Assembly (NCBI GenBank): GCA_009694245.1
Contig: SHVO01000007.1
Location: 1 to 43,091, forward strand
Source of the DNA: Rhodospirillaceae bacterium
GTDB taxonomy: Bacteria; Pseudomonadota; Alphaproteobacteria; Rhodospirillales; Rhodospirillaceae
Length of the DNA stretch: 43,091 bases
Reading direction: 5' to 3'
Positions 16,007 to 24,438 of this stretch are shown piece by piece; positions within the stretch are counted from its first letter, which is position 1; every line of letters starts with the position of its first letter. Below the pieces are notes generated by a model, which saw nothing but the letters and a program-made list of their open reading frames with translations, was not told where the DNA came from and did no database searches. A program made the position numbers and the translations under genes.

Positions 16007-16261
16007 TTGAAAGATATTGAGAACTATAAGCTGCCGCATGTTCAAGATGCACTTCAACGACTGGAGCGCGCCTTAGTCTGCCTGGAGTCCGCTGCCGGCA
16101 AGCCGCGGGCCAAGCCCGAGCCAGCCGGCGAGACTGTCGCACTCGCCAAGAAATTTGATCAGCTGAGCCGCGCCCATGGGGCTCTGAAAGAGACCACCGG
16201 GCGCGTCGCCCGGGGCTTGGACGGGGCGATCAGCCGGCTTTCCGCGCTGATACCGGATTAA
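16007..16261 (+). CDS. DUF4164-like small coiled-coil protein
   Basis: The 84-residue protein is helical and charged: LKDIENYKLPHVQDALQRLERAL, then a short basic linker, then AKKFDQLSRAHGALKETTGRVARGLDGAISRLSALI. It resembles the DUF4164 family found next to zapA in alphaproteobacteria. A coiled coil is likely, and a link to ZapA or cell division is an inference from position. The start is uncertain. No in-frame ATG exists after 15911, which lies upstream of the best promoter, so the TTG at 16007 is the most reasonable start. The zapA start follows 30 nt after this stop codon. Confidence 0.7.
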   Translation: MKDIENYKLPHVQDALQRLERALVCLESAAGKPRAKPEPAGETVALAKKFDQLSRAHGALKETTGRVARGLDGAISRLSALIPD

Positions 16262-16291
16262 GGCGAAGCCACAGGTTCAAGGGGAGACGTT

Positions 16292-16639
16292 TTGGGTCAG
16301 GTTTCCATCACCATACGGGGTCGCCAGCATTTGATCGCCTGTGACGACGGCCAGGAAGCCCACCTCGCCCGCCTGGGCCGGTATGTCGATCAGCGGGCAG
16401 CCCAGATCGCTACATCCAGCGGATCCGTGAGTGATGTGCTGCTGTTGGTCATGGTGTCGCTTATGGTGGCCGACGACCTGGCCGATGCCACCGCCGAACT
16501 CGAGGAATTCAATGCCGCGGCCGCGAATCCCGGACAGGCCCGGGCGGTCCGGATTGAAGCCGAGAAAGAGGCCGCCGCGGCGATCGATAGCCTTGCCGCG
16601 CGCATTGAGCGTATTGTCGTTGGCCTCGAGGCCTCTTAA
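16292..16639 (+). CDS. zapA: Cell division protein ZapA
   Basis: This 115-residue ZapA-family protein promotes FtsZ protofilament bundling. Its N-terminal part MGQVSITIRGRQHLIACDDGQEAHLARLGRYVDQRAAQI is the conserved ZapA domain. A long C-terminal helix (about 55-115) forms the coiled-coil tetramer. It starts with TTG at 16292, preceded by GGGGAG at 6-nt spacing; no suitable ATG exists. It follows the DUF4164 gene and precedes 6S RNA and the 5-FCL gene, the classic zapA-ssrS-fau order. Confidence 0.9.
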   Translation: MGQVSITIRGRQHLIACDDGQEAHLARLGRYVDQRAAQIATSSGSVSDVLLLVMVSLMVADDLADATAELEEFNAAAANPGQARAVRIEAEKEAAAAIDSLAARIERIVVGLEAS

Positions 16640-16641
16640 GT

Positions 16642-16812
16642 TAAAGGCGGAGCTGCTGGACAGGTTAGACCTTTGAACCCCCAGGGGCGATAATCTACGC
16701 TCGGGAGCTGTCCCTCGCCGGATCCTTCTTGGTCCGGTGATATGGCACCCACTTATACCCGTGGCCCATTGGGAGGTCACGCAAGGTCGACGGTTTCGGT
16801 GGCTCCACTTTA
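16642..16812 (+). ncRNA. ssrS: 6S RNA (SsrS)
   Basis: The segment lies between zapA and the 5-FCL gene, the standard location of 6S RNA in proteobacteria. Its ends pair: TAAAG-GGAGC (16642-16653) with GCTCC-CTTTA (16802-16812). Inside are an asymmetric open region with CCTTTGAACCCCC and a terminal hairpin, CGCCGGATC with GGTCCGGTG. 6S RNA mimics an open promoter and sequesters sigma70 RNA polymerase. A candidate promoter is TTGTCG (16614), 17 nt, TAAGTT (16637), so the true 5' end may be near 16649. Ends are approximate, and the fold was drawn by eye. Confidence 0.75.
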
Positions 16813-16941
16813 TTAGCAAGAGATCGGCGCCGCTTTCGGGCGCCGGCGGCAGGCCAGCATCCAAAACAAGCGCGCGGTTTGCGCGCGAGATCTCGGGGGT
16901 CACCGCCATCCGGGGAAGTGGATCTGGGTTCGGGCGGATCA

Positions 16942-17550
16942 GTGAGCACGATTTCAAAAACCGCGTCGGTGGCTGACCTTAAGGCCGCACTGCGCCGCGT
17001 CGAAATAGCGCGGCGTCGCAAAATCCATGCCGCGCGAAAGGTCCAGGCGGCGGCCGCGCTGGCGCAAAGAATCGCCGAAGGCATCGCTCCGCAAGAGAAC
17101 AAGATTGCCGGCTATTGGCCCCTGGGAGACGAGATTGATTGCCGCCCCGCTCTTGAGGCCTTGCGGGCACGGGGAGCCGAAGTGTCATTGCCGGTCGTTG
17201 CGCGTCAGGGGCACGTGCTTTTATTCCGCGTCTGGACCCCCGGCGACCAGCTGGTGAGCGGGCCATTTGGGACCGTGCATCCAAACCCGCGCGCGGCCAT
17301 GGTAACGCCGAATCTCTTATTGTTGCCGTTGTTGGCGTTCGACGCGCTCGGGCACCGCTTGGGCTATGGTGGCGGTTATTACGACCGTACCGTTGCCGCC
17401 CTGCGCAAGGATCGCAATATCCAGGCGGTGGGCATCGCCTACGACGACCAAGAGGTCGAAACGGTTCCCACGGACGACAATGACCAGCCGCTGGACGCCA
17501 TCATCACCGATCGGCGGACGATGTGGTTCAAGCAGGCCCACCAACTCTAA
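16942..17550 (+). CDS. 5-formyltetrahydrofolate cyclo-ligase
   Basis: This 202-residue 5-FCL/MTHFS family enzyme converts 5-formyl-THF to 5,10-methenyl-THF with ATP. It contains the N-terminal basic helix (ALRRVEIARRRKIHAARK), the substrate region GYWPLGDEIDCRPALEAL and the family signature FDALGHRLGYGGGYYDRTVA (about 132-151). I chose GTG at 16942, which gives MSTISKTASVADLK after a GGGCGGA stretch. A longer frame starts at 16879 but would cut into the 6S RNA trailer. It follows the 6S gene and may be read through from it. The YmdB-like gene begins 18 nt downstream. Confidence 0.9.
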   Translation: MSTISKTASVADLKAALRRVEIARRRKIHAARKVQAAAALAQRIAEGIAPQENKIAGYWPLGDEIDCRPALEALRARGAEVSLPVVARQGHVLLFRVWTPGDQLVSGPFGTVHPNPRAAMVTPNLLLLPLLAFDALGHRLGYGGGYYDRTVAALRKDRNIQAVGIAYDDQEVETVPTDDNDQPLDAIITDRRTMWFKQAHQL

Positions 17551-17568
17551 GACTTAAGGCATCTCGAT

Positions 17569-18381
17569 ATGCGACTTCTTTATTGTGGCGACATCATGGG
17601 CCGCCCTGGCCGGGATGCCGTCCTTACCTATGTGCCGCAATTGCGCCGGGACTTGGGTTTGGATTTTGTCGTCGCCTGTGGCGAGAATGCCGCCCACGGC
17701 TTTGGCATCACCGCGGCGATCTGCCAATCACTTTACGACGCCGGCGTCGACGTGATTACGCTAGGTAACCATGCTTGGGACCAGCGCGAAATCATCTCGT
17801 ATATTTCTGCCGAATCCCGGCTGCTCAGGCCGCTCAATTATCCACCCGAGGCGCCGGGCAGGGGCCTCGGGCTTTATACAACAGCCAAAGGACAGCGGGT
17901 GATCGTGGTGCAGGTGATGTGCCGCCTGTTTATGGACCCCTTGGACGATCCATTTCGCGCCCTCGACGGTTGCTTGGAACAGCACCCGCTGCGCGATGCC
18001 GCCGACGCCATTATTGTCGACGTTCACGGCGAGGCCACCAGCGAGAAGGGTGCGCTCGCGCACGTCGCCGATGGGCGCGCTTCGATGGTGGTCGGCAGCC
18101 ATTCGCATATTCCGACCGCCGACACCCGCATCATGCCGGGCGGCACCGCATTCCAGACCGACGCCGGTATGTGCGGGCCCTTTGATTCGGTCATCGGCAT
18201 GAACAAACACACCGCCACCCAGCGCTTTGTCACCAAGATGCCGACCGATCGTCTGGAGCCCGCCGATGCTGAAGGCACGCTGTGCGGAGTCTATGTGGAA
18301 ACCGACGACCACACCGGGCTGGCGCTGCGGGCAGAGCCGGTACGGCTCGGCGGATCGCTCAGGCAATCCCTTCCAAGCTAG
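17569..18381 (+). CDS. YmdB-family metallophosphoesterase (TIGR00282)
   Basis: This 270-residue calcineurin-like phosphoesterase has the family's metal ligands: GDIMGRPGRDAV (Asp8), GENAAHGFGIT, LGNHAWDQ (Asn-His), VDVHGEATSEK and VGSHSHIPTAD. Homologues such as Bacillus YmdB hydrolyse 2',3'-cyclic nucleotides and affect RNA-related signalling. In alphaproteobacteria the gene usually follows the 5-FCL gene, as here. It is complete and ends just before a 120-nt leader of yebC that contains a small AGCCGC/GCGGCT hairpin at 18421-18442. Confidence 0.9.
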   Translation: MRLLYCGDIMGRPGRDAVLTYVPQLRRDLGLDFVVACGENAAHGFGITAAICQSLYDAGVDVITLGNHAWDQREIISYISAESRLLRPLNYPPEAPGRGLGLYTTAKGQRVIVVQVMCRLFMDPLDDPFRALDGCLEQHPLRDAADAIIVDVHGEATSEKGALAHVADGRASMVVGSHSHIPTADTRIMPGGTAFQTDAGMCGPFDSVIGMNKHTATQRFVTKMPTDRLEPADAEGTLCGVYVETDDHTGLALRAEPVRLGGSLRQSLPS

Positions 18382-18502
18382 GCGATTCCCCCAACATTTG
18401 GTATAAGCCCTAAGATTATCAGCCGCTTATTGTATCGCGGCTGCGGGCGCGCGGCTACCGGGCGCGACCCGAAGCGGACCAGATAAGGACGTTGGACGAA
18501 AG

Positions 18503-19249
18503 ATGGCCGGCCATTCGCAATTTAAGAACATCATGCACAAGAAGGGCGCGCGGGATGCCAAGCGCGCCAAGATTTTCACCAAGCTTGCTCGCGAAATCAC
18601 CGTCGCCGCCAAGCTCGGCCAGCCTGACCCCGCCTATAACGCCCGGTTACGCTCGGCTATCGCCGATGCGAAAGCCGAAAGCATGCCGAGGGATAACATC
18701 GAGCGCGCCATCAGGAAGGCCAGTGGAGGAGATCAGGAAAATTACGAGGAAGCTCGCTACGAGGGCTACGGCCCCGGTAACGTCGCCTTGATCATCGAAG
18801 CCCTGACCAACAACCGCAACCGCACGGCCTCGGAATTGCGGATTGCTTTCAACAAGCACGACGGCAATTTGGGTGAGACCAACAGCGTCGCCTACAATTT
18901 CCAGCGCGTGGGCGCGATCCACTACACGCCGGCAGCCGGCAGCAACGACAAAGTCATGGAGGCCGCGATCGACGCCGGCGCCGACGACGTGAACTCAGGC
19001 CCCGATGGGCATGATATCTATTGCGCGCCCGGCAATCTGCACGCCGTGCAAACGGCGCTGGAAGGCAGTCTTGGCGAGGCAGAAACCGCGCGCCTGGACT
19101 GGCGTCCGACAATGACTGTGAACGTTTCGGCGGACAACGCCGAAACCCTGATGAACCTGCTCAACGTGCTGGAAGACAACGACGACGTCCAGCGCGTCGC
19201 GGCCAACTATGAAATGTCAGATGAGGTCATGGCCCATCTCAACGTTTAA
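18503..19249 (+). CDS. yebC: YebC/PmpR-family transcriptional regulator
   Basis: The 248-residue protein begins with the hallmark [19 protein letters not shown]. It contains the three conserved YebC domains, including the segment [21 protein letters not shown] and the acidic C-terminal part. Members are DNA-binding regulators, and recent work links the family to translation through problematic peptide sequences. It sits directly upstream of ruvC, a position conserved in many bacteria. ruvC must overlap its 3' end, because the only in-frame ruvC start codons lie inside yebC. Confidence 0.94.
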   Translation: MAGHSQFKNIMHKKGARDAKRAKIFTKLAREITVAAKLGQPDPAYNARLRSAIADAKAESMPRDNIERAIRKASGGDQENYEEARYEGYGPGNVALIIEALTNNRNRTASELRIAFNKHDGNLGETNSVAYNFQRVGAIHYTPAAGSNDKVMEAAIDAGADDVNSGPDGHDIYCAPGNLHAVQTALEGSLGEAETARLDWRPTMTVNVSADNAETLMNLLNVLEDNDDVQRVAANYEMSDEVMAHLNV

Positions 19250-19784
19250 GGCCTCGGCGGTTAACGCGACCACCGGCAAAGGCACGTCCGGAACGGTTCG
19301 TATCCTCGGGCTAGACCCGGGCCTGCGTCATACCGGCTGGGGAATTATCGAGGTGCAGGGCAACCGTCTCAGTTTCATCGCCGATGGCGCCGTGGCGCCC
19401 GACCCCACGCTCTCGCTCGCCGAGCGGCTGCAAGTCCTTTTCCTTGAAATCCAGAGCCTGGTCGCAGCTTATGCCCCCGACGAGTGCGCGATTGAAGAGA
19501 GCTTCGTCAACAAGAATCCGGTTTCAACGTTGAAACTTGGTCACGCCCGCGCCGCCGCCATGCTGGCGCCGGCGGTGGCCGGGATTCCGGTTGCGGAATA
19601 CAAACCCAACCTGGTGAAGAAATCCGTGGTGGGCGCGGGCCACGCCGACAAGAATCAGGTAGCGGCGATGATGCGGGTGCTTTTGTCGGGGTGCAAAGCG
19701 GGCTCCAAGGATGCCGCCGATGCTTTGGCCGTCGCGGTCTGCCACGCCCATCACCGCGCGTCGGCCAAAAGGATGACGCCATGA
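19209..19784 (+). CDS. ruvC: Crossover junction endodeoxyribonuclease RuvC
   Basis: This Holliday-junction resolvase has an RNase H fold. The four acidic catalytic residues appear in [26 protein letters not shown] and [16 protein letters not shown]. The core is about 165 residues; with the ATG at 19209 the product is 191 residues, with an odd non-conserved N-terminal tail of about 30. After the yebC stop codon no in-frame ATG, GTG or TTG occurs before the conserved core. The start must therefore be the ATG at 19209 or 19221, both within yebC. ruvA follows with an ATGA overlap. Confidence 0.93.
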   Translation: MKCQMRSWPISTFKASAVNATTGKGTSGTVRILGLDPGLRHTGWGIIEVQGNRLSFIADGAVAPDPTLSLAERLQVLFLEIQSLVAAYAPDECAIEESFVNKNPVSTLKLGHARAAAMLAPAVAGIPVAEYKPNLVKKSVVGAGHADKNQVAAMMRVLLSGCKAGSKDAADALAVAVCHAHHRASAKRMTP

Positions 19785-20419
19785 TCGCCAAGCTGCGTGG
19801 CCGGCTTGATTCTACCGGCGAGGCCGAGGGAGAAAATTGGGCCGTGGTGGATGTTGGTGGCGTCGGTTATTTGCTGTTCTGTGCCGCCAAGACATTGGCG
19901 GCACTTCCGCCGGTCGGTGAGATGGTGGAATTGGCCGTTGAGACCCATGTCCGCGAAGATCACATTCACCTCTATGGATTTACCTCGACGGCCGACCGCC
20001 AGATGTTTCGCACGTTGACGACCGTGCAGGGCGTGGGCGCAAAGGTTGGGCTTGCCATATTGTCGGCGCTGTCGGCAACGGAAGTGGCGCAGGCAATCGC
20101 CGCCGGCGACCAGACCGCCTTTAAGCGGGCGAGTGGCGTCGGCCCCAAGGTCGCGGCGCGACTTGTGATCGAACTCAAGGACAAACTCAGTGCCTTGGCC
20201 TTTTCTGCGCCCGGGCCAATTCCGGCAAGCCAACGGGGTTCGAAGGCTGCCGGAGGCAACGTGCGCCAGGATGCGGTCTCGGCTTTGGTGAATCTGGGCT
20301 ATGGCCGCATGGAGGCTTTCGGCGCTGTTGCCCGCGTCGTCCAGACCGTCGGCGAAGCGGCGACGCTCAAGGATGTAATCAAGACTTCGTTGCGCGAACT
20401 GGGGGCCCCCATTGGCTGA
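19781..20419 (+). CDS. ruvA: Holliday junction DNA helicase subunit RuvA
   Basis: This 212-residue RuvA has an N-terminal OB-fold ([14 protein letters not shown]...[17 protein letters not shown]). Two helix-hairpin-helix motifs follow, [17 protein letters not shown] and [19 protein letters not shown], which bind junction DNA. A flexible linker leads to the C-terminal RuvB-binding domain ([17 protein letters not shown]). It assembles on Holliday junctions and loads RuvB. The ATG overlaps the ruvC stop as ATGA, and its stop codon overlaps the start of ruvB, so the three ruv genes are translationally coupled. Confidence 0.95.
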   Translation: MIAKLRGRLDSTGEAEGENWAVVDVGGVGYLLFCAAKTLAALPPVGEMVELAVETHVREDHIHLYGFTSTADRQMFRTLTTVQGVGAKVGLAILSALSATEVAQAIAAGDQTAFKRASGVGPKVAARLVIELKDKLSALAFSAPGPIPASQRGSKAAGGNVRQDAVSALVNLGYGRMEAFGAVARVVQTVGEAATLKDVIKTSLRELGAPIG

Positions 20420-21476
20420 TGACGCCGCCCCGCGCGCGATTTCGGCCACCCGTCAGGAAGATGACGCCGATGCCTCCATGCGTCCGAAGCGCCTCGGGGA
20501 TTTTATCGGCCAGCGCGCCGTTTGCGACAATCTGCGGGTGTTCATCGGCGCCGCTCGTGCGCGCAAAGAGTCGCTCGACCACGTCCTCCTGCACGGTCCG
20601 CCCGGTCTTGGTAAAACCACGTTGGCGCAAATCGTCGCGCGCGAGCTGGGCGTCGGATTTCGCGCGACCTCGGGTCCGATGATCTCGCGCGCCGGCGACC
20701 TTGCCGCCATTCTGACGAATCTCGAAGCCAACGATGTTCTGTTTATCGATGAGATCCATCGTCTTAATCCTGCCATAGAGGAAGTTCTTTATCCGGCAAT
20801 GGAGGACTACCAACTGGACCTCATCATCGGCGAGGGTCCGGCGGCGCGGTCGGTGCGCATCGAACTCCAGCCCTTTACCCTCGTCGGCGCTACCACACGC
20901 TCGGGCTTGCTGACTTCGCCGCTCAGGGACCGTTTTGGGATTCCATTGCGCCTTGAACTCTATGACGCACCGGATCTGGTCGAGATCGTTCAGCGCGGGG
21001 CCAGGGTCCTTGGTGTCAAAATCAGTGACGATGGCGCCCTTGAGATCGCAAAACGCTCGCGGGGTACGCCGCGCGTTGCCGGCCGGCTGTTAAAGCGTGT
21101 GCGTGATTTTGCCGCCGTGGATAACGAACCCAAGGTGACCATGGCCGTGGCCGACAAGGCGCTGCGCCGCCTCGATGTGGATGCCTTGGGACTTGATGCC
21201 ATGGACCGACGATATCTCTCGTGTGTCGTTCGCAACTATGGTGGCGGTCCCGTGGGCGTTGAAACGCTGGCAGCCGCGCTTGCCGAGGAACGCGACACCA
21301 TTGAGGATGTCATCGAGCCATTTCTGCTTCAACAGGGATTGATCCAGCGCACGCCGCGCGGCCGCGTGATCTCGGACGCCGGCTATCGGCAGATGGGCTT
21401 AGCGGTACCGCCGCGCGATCCTCGGCAGTTCAATTTGCTTGGTGCTGCTCCTCCCGATCCCGAGGAGGGGGCATGA
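20412..21476 (+). CDS. ruvB: Holliday junction branch-migration ATPase RuvB
   Basis: This 354-residue AAA+ motor has Walker A GPPGLGKT (about 63-70), Walker [10 protein letters not shown] (about 113-121), the sensor [18 protein letters not shown] and a C-terminal winged-helix domain ([19 protein letters not shown]). It drives branch migration with RuvA. The likely start is TTG at 20412, overlapping the ruvA stop codon by 8 nt. The first in-frame ATG (20478) would remove an N-terminal segment of about 22 residues that RuvB proteins normally have. ybgC follows with an ATGA overlap. Confidence 0.95.
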   Translation: MADDAAPRAISATRQEDDADASMRPKRLGDFIGQRAVCDNLRVFIGAARARKESLDHVLLHGPPGLGKTTLAQIVARELGVGFRATSGPMISRAGDLAAILTNLEANDVLFIDEIHRLNPAIEEVLYPAMEDYQLDLIIGEGPAARSVRIELQPFTLVGATTRSGLLTSPLRDRFGIPLRLELYDAPDLVEIVQRGARVLGVKISDDGALEIAKRSRGTPRVAGRLLKRVRDFAAVDNEPKVTMAVADKALRRLDVDALGLDAMDRRYLSCVVRNYGGGPVGVETLAAALAEERDTIEDVIEPFLLQQGLIQRTPRGRVISDAGYRQMGLAVPPRDPRQFNLLGAAPPDPEEGA

Positions 21477-21955
21477 CGGCCGAAATGTTGTCGCCGACGA
21501 CCGGGCTTTTGCGCGGCCGCGTACATCTGTTGCCCGTGCGGGTTTACTTTGAGGACACCGATGCGGCCGGCATCGTCTATTACGCCAATTATCTGAAATT
21601 CGCCGAAAGGGGCCGCACGGAAATGCTGCGCACCTTGGGCGTGGAGCAGCAGCGGCTCCGCGAAGAGACCGGAATGCAGTTCGTTATGCGCGAGGGCGAG
21701 GTGAAGTACCGCCGTCCAGCGCGTCTCGACGACGCCTTAACGGTTGAGACGGCGGTGATCGAACTGGGGGCCGCTTCGGTCCGTATGCGTCAGATCATAC
21801 GGCGCAATTTGACCCAGCACGAGTCCGCAACCGGTGCCGAAGAGGAAGTCGCCCGTTTCACGGCCCACGTCGCCTGCACCGGGCGGGACGGAAAGCCAAT
21901 GCGATTGCCGTCGCAATTACGCGACGCGCTTGAAGGCTATGTCAGTGAAGCTTGA
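21473..21955 (+). CDS. ybgC: Tol-Pal-associated acyl-CoA thioesterase YbgC
   Basis: This 160-residue hotdog-fold thioesterase has the 4-hydroxybenzoyl-CoA thioesterase signature [29 protein letters not shown], in which the aspartate (Asp27) is catalytic. It hydrolyses acyl-CoA thioesters and is routinely the first gene of the tol-pal cluster, with a suggested role in phospholipid metabolism. The ATG overlaps the ruvB stop as ATGA. tolQ begins about 50 nt downstream. Confidence 0.92.
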   Translation: MTAEMLSPTTGLLRGRVHLLPVRVYFEDTDAAGIVYYANYLKFAERGRTEMLRTLGVEQQRLREETGMQFVMREGEVKYRRPARLDDALTVETAVIELGAASVRMRQIIRRNLTQHESATGAEEEVARFTAHVACTGRDGKPMRLPSQLRDALEGYVSEA

Positions 21956-22005
21956 GAATTTTCGCCGTGAACCGGCAAAACGAATGTGGGACGGAGTGGT
22001 TAAGA

Positions 22006-22728
22006 ATGGATAGTACCGTAGCAACGACTGCCCTAGCGGCGCCGAGTGTGCTTCAACTTTCAGCATGGGCCTTGTTTCTGCAGGCCGACATCATTGTCAA
22101 GATCGTCATTGCCATGCTGATCTTCGCGTCGCTGTGGAGCTGGGGAATCATATTCGACAAGACCCTGCGCCTACGCTCGCTCGGCCGGCAGGCCGAAGAG
22201 TTCGAGGAGCGCTTCTGGTCCGGCAGTTCGCTGGAAGAATTGTACGAGCGCGTCGGACAGCGACCTAAGGACCCGATGTCGTCGATCTTCGTCGCCGCCA
22301 TGAAGGAGTGGCGCAGGTCCTCGAACAAGGGCGGCCTTCCGCCTGCAGCGGGCACGGCGGCGGTCGCCGAACGTATGGACAGGGTCATGAAGATCAGTCT
22401 TGAGCGCGAGATGGACCACTTGAACCGCCGGATGATATTTCTAGCATCGACCGGTTCGGTCTCGCCGTTCCTTGGTCTGTTCGGGACAGTCTGGGGCATC
22501 ATGAACACGTTTACCGCCATCGGCGCCGCCGCTGACACCAGCCTGGCAACCGTAGCACCCGGCATCGCCGAGGCGCTTTTCGCGACAGCGCTAGGCTTGG
22601 TCGCGGCTATCCCGGCGGTGGTTTTCTACAACAAGATTTCCAGCGACCTTGCACGCTACGCGCTGCGGCTGGAAAACTTCGCCGGCGAATTCGGCGCGAT
22701 CTTGTCGCGCCAACTAGACACCAAGTAG
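22006..22728 (+). CDS. tolQ: Tol-Pal system proton-channel subunit TolQ
   Basis: This 240-residue inner-membrane protein has three transmembrane segments: about 25-45 (IIVKIVIAMLIFASLWSWGIIF), about 140-165 (SVSPFLGLFGTVWGIMNTF) and about 175-205 (GIAEALFATALGLVAAIPAVVFYNKI). With TolR it forms the proton channel that energises TolA for outer-membrane constriction during division. I chose the ATG at 22006 with GGAG upstream. An in-frame TTG at 21952 would overlap ybgC and add a non-conserved tail. Confidence 0.95.
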   Translation: MDSTVATTALAAPSVLQLSAWALFLQADIIVKIVIAMLIFASLWSWGIIFDKTLRLRSLGRQAEEFEERFWSGSSLEELYERVGQRPKDPMSSIFVAAMKEWRRSSNKGGLPPAAGTAAVAERMDRVMKISLEREMDHLNRRMIFLASTGSVSPFLGLFGTVWGIMNTFTAIGAAADTSLATVAPGIAEALFATALGLVAAIPAVVFYNKISSDLARYALRLENFAGEFGAILSRQLDTK

Positions 22729-22744
22729 TGGATTTCAAAAAACC

Positions 22745-22765
22745 ATGACTGTTTTTATCAAATGA
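22745..22765 (+). other. Six-codon open frame overlapping the tolR start
   Basis: The ATG at 22745 opens MTVFIK and ends in a TGA that overlaps the tolR ATG as ATGA (22762-22765). It arose from a 17-bp tandem duplication: 22745-22761 repeats as 22762-22778 with a single mismatch (G versus A). It may couple translation into tolR, or it may be a scar without function. Confidence 0.55.
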
Positions 22766-23235
22766 CTATTTTTATCAAACCATCATCGGGCGCGAAGACG
22801 AGCCGCCGCGCGTTTACACCGGTCTCGGAAATCAACGTCACGCCAATGGTCGACGTGATGTTGGTGCTGCTGGTGATATTCATCGTTACCGCGCCGCTGC
22901 TGACCACGGGTGTAAACGTCAATCTGCCGCAGACCGCGCGCGCGCGCTCACTTCCCCAGGACAATACGGCTCTCACGCTGACCATCGCGAAGGACGGCAC
23001 GGTGACGCTAAACTCCGTCAAGCAGGATGCCGTCAAATTGGGCTTAGAGGCCCTGCGCGGCCGCCTGACCGCCGTGCGCGAGGCCAATCCGCAAATCAGA
23101 GTTTATGTCAAAGGCGATCGAGAGGTCGCCTACGGCGTGATGATGGAAGTCATGGCCGAGGTCACGGCCGCCGGCATTACCCAGGTAGCCTTTGTTACCG
23201 AGCCCGCCAAGCGACCGCTTAGCGCTCCCCGTTAG
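22762..23235 (+). CDS. tolR: Tol-Pal system protein TolR
   Basis: This 157-residue ExbD/TolR protein has a single N-terminal transmembrane helix (VDVMLVLLVIFIVTAPLL, about 30-47) that carries the essential membrane aspartate. A periplasmic domain (GVNVNLPQT...VYVKGDREVAYGVMMEVMAEV) follows. It couples proton flow through TolQ to TolA. No Shine-Dalgarno sequence precedes the ATG at 22762. A duplicated copy of the start region (22745) lies immediately upstream, out of frame, so initiation may depend on coupling. tolA follows after 26 nt. Confidence 0.94.
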   Translation: MTIFIKPSSGAKTSRRAFTPVSEINVTPMVDVMLVLLVIFIVTAPLLTTGVNVNLPQTARARSLPQDNTALTLTIAKDGTVTLNSVKQDAVKLGLEALRGRLTAVREANPQIRVYVKGDREVAYGVMMEVMAEVTAAGITQVAFVTEPAKRPLSAPR

Positions 23236-23261
23236 CCATTACCGGACAGCCGTTGCCCGCC

Positions 23262-24098
23262 ATGTCTCGCAACCTAGCCACGCCAAGCTTCAACGATCAG
23301 GGCTATACCAATCACGGTTATGGCTTATCGTTGATGCTGCATGTGGCGATTATCGCGCTGGCATGGACGGGGCTGCCGTTCTTGCAGCGCGAGATTCCGC
23401 AGGATACGCCTCTGATCGTCGATCTCGTACCGATCGAAGACATCACGTCGGCCGCGCCGCCGCCGACGCCGGAATCTGCGCCCGATCCGCAGCCCGTGCA
23501 GCCGGAACCTTTAAAGCCGACGCCGGCAGCTGAGGCTCCCGCAGCCGAAAACATGCCACTGCCGCCGAAACCGGAAGTCGCGAAAAAGGAGCCGGACAAA
23601 GTCCCGGAAGCCAAGGTCAAGCCGCCGCCTAAGCCTAAGCCGACGCCGGCCAAGACGCGCCAAGACGACGTGGCGATGCTGCAGAAATTGCTCAAGGACA
23701 TGTCGAAGAATCAGCCGAAACCGAAGCAACAGCAGGCGAGTGAGTCCAAGGCCCCGCCCACCAACAACGTCGCGCCCAACATCTCTGACCATGCCTCCAT
23801 GACCGAGCTTGACGCTATTCGCCGCCATATCGAGGCTTGCTGGCGCATCGATCCCGGAAAGGAAGGTCTCGAAAATCTGTCGGTGGTTATTAAAGTCTTT
23901 CTCAATCCGAACGGTTCGGTGCAGCAGGCACAGATCGTCGATATGACCCGCTATTTCGTCGATTCAGCGTTCCGTACGTTTGCCAATTCCGCTCGCAATG
24001 CCGTGCTGGCGTGCGGCAATATCCCGGTCTCGGCTGAGCGCTACGATCTGTTCAAAGAGATCGACATGAACTTCTCGCCTCAAGGCCGAATCAATTAG
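23262..24098 (+). CDS. tolA: Tol-Pal system protein TolA
   Basis: This 278-residue protein has one N-terminal transmembrane helix (about 24-42, LMLHVAIIALAWTGLPF). A long Pro/Lys/Glu-rich periplasmic domain covers about 60-175. The C-terminal TolA/TonB-like domain covers about 185-278, with MTELDAIRRHIEACWRIDPG and ACGNIPVSAERYDLF; its two cysteines can form the domain's disulfide. It spans the periplasm and contacts Pal, TolB and CpoB. I chose the ATG at 23262; TTG at 23253 is an alternative. Its TAG stop codon is the first three bases of an intergenic repeat (R2). Confidence 0.92.
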   Translation: MSRNLATPSFNDQGYTNHGYGLSLMLHVAIIALAWTGLPFLQREIPQDTPLIVDLVPIEDITSAAPPPTPESAPDPQPVQPEPLKPTPAAEAPAAENMPLPPKPEVAKKEPDKVPEAKVKPPPKPKPTPAKTRQDDVAMLQKLLKDMSKNQPKPKQQQASESKAPPTNNVAPNISDHASMTELDAIRRHIEACWRIDPGKEGLENLSVVIKVFLNPNGSVQQAQIVDMTRYFVDSAFRTFANSARNAVLACGNIPVSAERYDLFKEIDMNFSPQGRIN

Positions 24099-24241
24099 GG
24101 CATTATCCGGCGAAGTGGGTACCGGTTCGCGCCGGCGAACGCAGGCCTTAAACAGATGCGCGCCTTCGCGCGCGAGAGAATGCGGCCAAATCAATAATCT
24201 TGACCGCAAACCCGATTCAATATGACCGGATTGCGGTCTAG
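24096..24241 (+). repeat. Intergenic stem-loop repeat, copy R2
   Basis: This copy shares 31 identical bases (24100-24130) with R1 at 9956-9986 and the later CAAATCAATAATCT block. It carries an extra insert of about 45 nt containing GCGCGC-rich hairpins, and ends in a GATTCAATATGACC block. The tolA stop codon is formed by its first bases (TAGGGC; TAGAGC in R1). Confidence 0.7.
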
Positions 24242-24438
24242 TTGGATTTGCAGGCCCAGGCCCGGTTGGCCCAGCTTCGTCCGGCCTTAACGACCAGTTA
24301 ACGTTGGCGGCGGCTTGCATCCTTGACACGCCATCGCCACAATCTTCTTACATGCTGCCCCTCTAATCAGGGCTCTCTGCGCCAACGTGCAGCAATCGGA
24401 CGATTGGGAAACGGACAATCGAGATGAGGAATGGCTTG
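24242..24438 (+). promoter_or_regulatory. tolB upstream region with putative promoter
   Basis: Together with R2 this gap has no gene. TTGACA at 24323-24328 is a full -35 match. The best -10 candidate, TTACAT (24348-24353), is at a long 19-nt spacing, so the assignment is tentative. It suggests that tolB-pal can be transcribed separately from tolQRA. Confidence 0.35.
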
